Below are positions 1 to 6,479 of a stretch of 6,479 bases of DNA, piece by piece; positions within the stretch are counted from its first letter, which is position 1; every line of letters starts with the position of its first letter. A program made the translations under genes and the position numbers. The stretch covers positions 1-6,479 of the forward strand of contig JAGWQR010000141.1 in the NCBI GenBank assembly GCA_028869975.1. The letters run 5' to 3'. The DNA is from Alphaproteobacteria bacterium (GTDB lineage: Bacteria; Pseudomonadota; Alphaproteobacteria; Sphingomonadales; Sphingomonadaceae). The notes under the pieces were generated by a model. It was not told where the DNA came from. It ran no database searches and saw only the letters and a list, made by a program, of their open reading frames with translations.

Positions 1-1344
<1,344 letters not shown>

Positions 1345-1353
1345 ATCATCAGG

Positions 1354-1357
1354 CTCC
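1354..1357 (-). promoter_or_regulatory. Ribosome binding site of rpoC
   Basis: The minus strand reads GGAG followed by nine bases and then the ATG at 1344-1342. This supports that ATG (protein start MNQMTSFANPMAKPETFDQI) over the out-of-frame ATG at 1349-1347, which would be only 4 nt from the GGAG, and over the in-frame internal ATG at codon 4. Confidence 0.7.
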
Positions 1358-1362
1358 AAATT

Positions 1363-1384
1363 GCCCCGCCACAACGGGCAGGGC
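1363..1384 (-). promoter_or_regulatory. Hairpin in the rpoB-rpoC spacer
   Basis: On the minus strand GCCCTGCC, a 6-nt loop CGTTGT and GGCGGGGC form an 8-bp stem with seven Watson-Crick pairs and one T·G pair. It lies in the 60-bp spacer, 20 nt after the rpoB stop and 5 nt before the rpoC Shine-Dalgarno. It is followed by AATTT rather than a run of T, so it is not a standard intrinsic terminator. It could be an RNA processing or stability element, or a weak attenuator that adjusts rpoC relative to rpoB. The structure is seen in the sequence; the function is inference. Confidence 0.45.
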
Positions 1385-1404
1385 TTGGGAAATTAAGCAC
1401 GAAA

Positions 1405-5568
<4,164 letters not shown>

Positions 5569-5577
5569 CAATTCGAG

Positions 5578-5581
5578 CCTT
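5578..5581 (-). promoter_or_regulatory. Ribosome binding site of rpoB
   Basis: The minus strand reads AAGG within GAGAAAAAGG, nine bases before the ATG at 5568. It is only a partial match to the Shine-Dalgarno consensus, but its spacing supports the ATG at 5568 rather than the upstream in-frame TTG at 5616, which would place this site inside the coding sequence. Confidence 0.5.
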
Positions 5582-5625
5582 TTTCTCAACAATTTCGGGC
5601 AGCGCAAAAACGACAAAAGCCGCGT

Positions 5626-5643
5626 ATTCCCGCATGCAGGAAT
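5626..5643 (-). promoter_or_regulatory. Leader hairpin upstream of rpoB
   Basis: ATTCCTG, a CATG loop and CGGGAAT form a 7-bp stem with one T·G pair on the transcribed strand. A T-rich stretch starts about seven bases after the stem, too far for a classic intrinsic terminator. It may be a weak attenuator or a feature of the leader RNA, but a stem this short can also arise by chance. Confidence 0.25.
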
Positions 5644-5737
5644 CGCAGCTTGCGTCGTCTGATTTCAGCCCGCTTCCCATACTTCGAGTGCGTCGCGCAA
5701 GGCGCACCCTATCCCGGAAGCGTGCCGAGATGTTGGA

Positions 5738-5766
5738 CATGTAGGAAATGCGCTGCACCCTGTCAA
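5738..5766 (-). promoter_or_regulatory. Putative σ70-type promoter of rpoB
   Basis: On the minus strand a perfect TTGACA -35 box (5766-5761) is followed by exactly 17 bp and then TACATG (5743-5738), a weak match to the TATAAT -10 box at three of six positions. The -35 box begins 11 nt after the nucleosidase stop codon. Transcription would start near 5730 and give a leader of about 160 nt. The -35 box and spacing are strong; the poor -10 box keeps confidence moderate, although alphaproteobacterial -10 boxes are often loose. Confidence 0.5.
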
Positions 5767-5777
5767 GGCCTGGCGTC

Positions 5778-6440
5778 TCAGATACTCGCGATAATCTGCT
5801 CTGCTGCCTGTGCCGCGCGCTTTGCCGCCTGCACCAGATTGTCCATGAAATCACCGCCGCTGGCATGATTGGCATCATCGGTGGTGGCCTTGATCCCCGC
5901 CCACGGCAAACCCAGCTTGCCTGCGACCTGCGCCAGCGCCGCCGTTTCCATATCGACCAGATCAGCGCCGAGCTGGTTGCGCAGCAGTGCGGCCTGCGAT
6001 GGGCATTCAAGGAAGCAGTCGCTTGAGGCGATGCGGGCGAGTGGCAAGCCGATGTCGGGGATCGCGCAAGCTTTGAACGGGTGCACCTGCGCCGGACCGA
6101 TCGGCCAGGTACCGGCGGTATAATGGGTGAAGCCTTCACTGCGCGCCGCGCCATAGTCCCCCTGTACAGCATCGGCAAGGATGAAACAGTCCCCCGCAAT
6201 CGTACCTAGCGATCCGGCGGTGCCGATAATCATGATGAGGTCAAGCCCCGCTGCCGCCAGCGTTGTGGTCGCGTGCGTGGCATTAACCTTGCCCACGCCA
6301 CTACAGGTGATGGCGATGCTGTGCACGGCATGGTCGAGATGGCGGATACTCAGCCCGGCGCGCTGCTCTGTTGTGCCCGGCTGATCAGGCAGGAAAGCCG
6401 CCGCTTCCTGCTCAACCCCGGTGATGATCCCGATCCGCAT
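5778..6440 (-). CDS. Nucleosidase/phosphorylase of the PNP_UDP_1 family, probably 5'-methylthioadenosine/S-adenosylhomocysteine nucleosidase
   Basis: This encodes a 220-residue cytosolic protein, near the usual ~230 for MTA/SAH nucleosidases, which cleave adenine from methylthioadenosine and S-adenosylhomocysteine in methyl-cycle salvage. The start MRIGIITGVEQEAAAFL aligns with E. coli MKIGIIGAMEEEVTLL, and Glu12 matches the catalytic-base glutamate. Later motifs are SGVGK (47-51), GTAG (73-76, with Thr where E. coli has Ser76), VDMETAA (162-168, Glu165 for ribose binding) and ATTDDA (185-190, Asp188 matching catalytic Asp197). I see no signal peptide or membrane segment. The ATG at 6440 is preferred to a TTG at 6458 because it gives the family N-terminus. 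Its own Shine-Dalgarno is weak, which fits coupling to the gene ending 4 nt upstream. Hopanoid-cluster HpnG and other phosphorylases share the fold, so the family is secure but the substrate is inferred. It runs in the same direction as rpoB and ends 209 bp before it. Confidence 0.8.
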   Translation of the reverse strand: MRIGIITGVEQEAAAFLPDQPGTTEQRAGLSIRHLDHAVHSIAITCSGVGKVNATHATTTLAAAGLDLIMIIGTAGSLGTIAGDCFILADAVQGDYGAARSEGFTHYTAGTWPIGPAQVHPFKACAIPDIGLPLARIASSDCFLECPSQAALLRNQLGADLVDMETAALAQVAGKLGLPWAGIKATTDDANHASGGDFMDNLVQAAKRAAQAAEQIIASI

Positions 6441-6444
6441 CGGC

Positions 6445-6479
6445 TCAATCACCCGCAAACGCGATCAGCGCCTGCGCCT
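6445..6479 (-). CDS. Possible C-terminal end of an upstream gene (partial)
   Basis: One minus-strand frame entering from the right edge reads AQALIAFAGD and ends in a TGA at 6447-6445, four bases before the nucleosidase ATG. Such tight spacing is typical of adjacent genes in one operon and would explain the weak ribosome binding site of the nucleosidase. Only about 11 codons are visible, so the product cannot be identified and the frame itself may be chance. Confidence 0.3.
   Translation of the reverse strand, partial: AQALIAFAGD

Larger units (their letters stand above)
5569..5777 (-). other. Intergenic region: rpoB promoter and leader
   Basis: This 209-bp non-coding stretch separates the nucleosidase stop codon from the rpoB ATG. 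It holds a promoter-like pair near its upstream end and then about 160 nt of predicted leader. The leader has two possible stem-loops: a 5-bp GTGCG/CGCAC stem at 5688-5707, and a 7-bp stem at 5626-5643. The second is followed by a T-rich run (CTTTTGTCGTTTTTG). I see no convincing small gene: reading frames crossing it run out of frame into rpoB. Confidence 0.6.

Noticed and set aside
5569..5616. N-terminal extension of rpoB from a TTG at 5616
   Set aside because: The 16 extra residues (MSFLRCPKLLRKRLEL) do not resemble RpoB N-termini, and the AAGG site fits the ATG at 5568.
5758..5780. Intrinsic terminator after the nucleosidase gene
   Set aside because: There is no stable stem followed by a T-run between the stop codon and the rpoB -35 box, so read-through into rpoB remains possible.

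Overview
This window is a stretch of core bacterial chromosome. The RNA polymerase β subunit gene (rpoB, complete) and the first 448 codons of the β' subunit gene (rpoC, cut by the left edge) both lie on the minus strand. Upstream of them, on the same strand, is a small complete gene for a nucleosidase of the MTA/SAH nucleosidase (PNP_UDP_1) family. The right edge may carry the last few codons of one more minus-strand gene. From right to left in transcription order: partial upstream gene (6445-6479, weak), nucleosidase (5778-6440), a 209-bp promoter/leader region, rpoB (1405-5568), a 60-bp spacer with a hairpin, and rpoC (1-1344, continuing off the window).

The rpoB product and the first ~285 residues of the rpoC product look like Alphaproteobacteria, most likely Sphingomonadales, judged from remembered family sequences rather than a search. 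GC content is about 58% in 541-840 and codon use favours CTG. RpoB has family-typical length, a wild-type rifampicin pocket and intact active-site lysines, so the polymerase genes look functional.

The main oddity is at the left end. From 1 to about 430 the rpoC reading frame stays open and perfectly conserved in motif, but its character changes. GC falls to 45% (190 of 420 bases counted), leucine codons switch from 15 CTG and no TTA (541-1344) to no CTG and six TTA (1-426), and the protein stops looking alphaproteobacterial. It looks more like RpoC of a distant lineage, possibly Patescibacteria/CPR. The change falls in one of the most conserved stretches of RpoC, bracketed to about 427-495. 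A metagenome assembly chimera through that conserved stretch is the most economical explanation; a true mosaic rpoC is the exciting but less likely one.

I see no mobile element, CRISPR array, tRNA or rRNA here, and no accessory system. Other points worth a look are the nucleosidase gene where rplL usually sits, a likely dedicated rpoB promoter with a structured leader of about 160 nt, and a hairpin in the rpoB-rpoC spacer.
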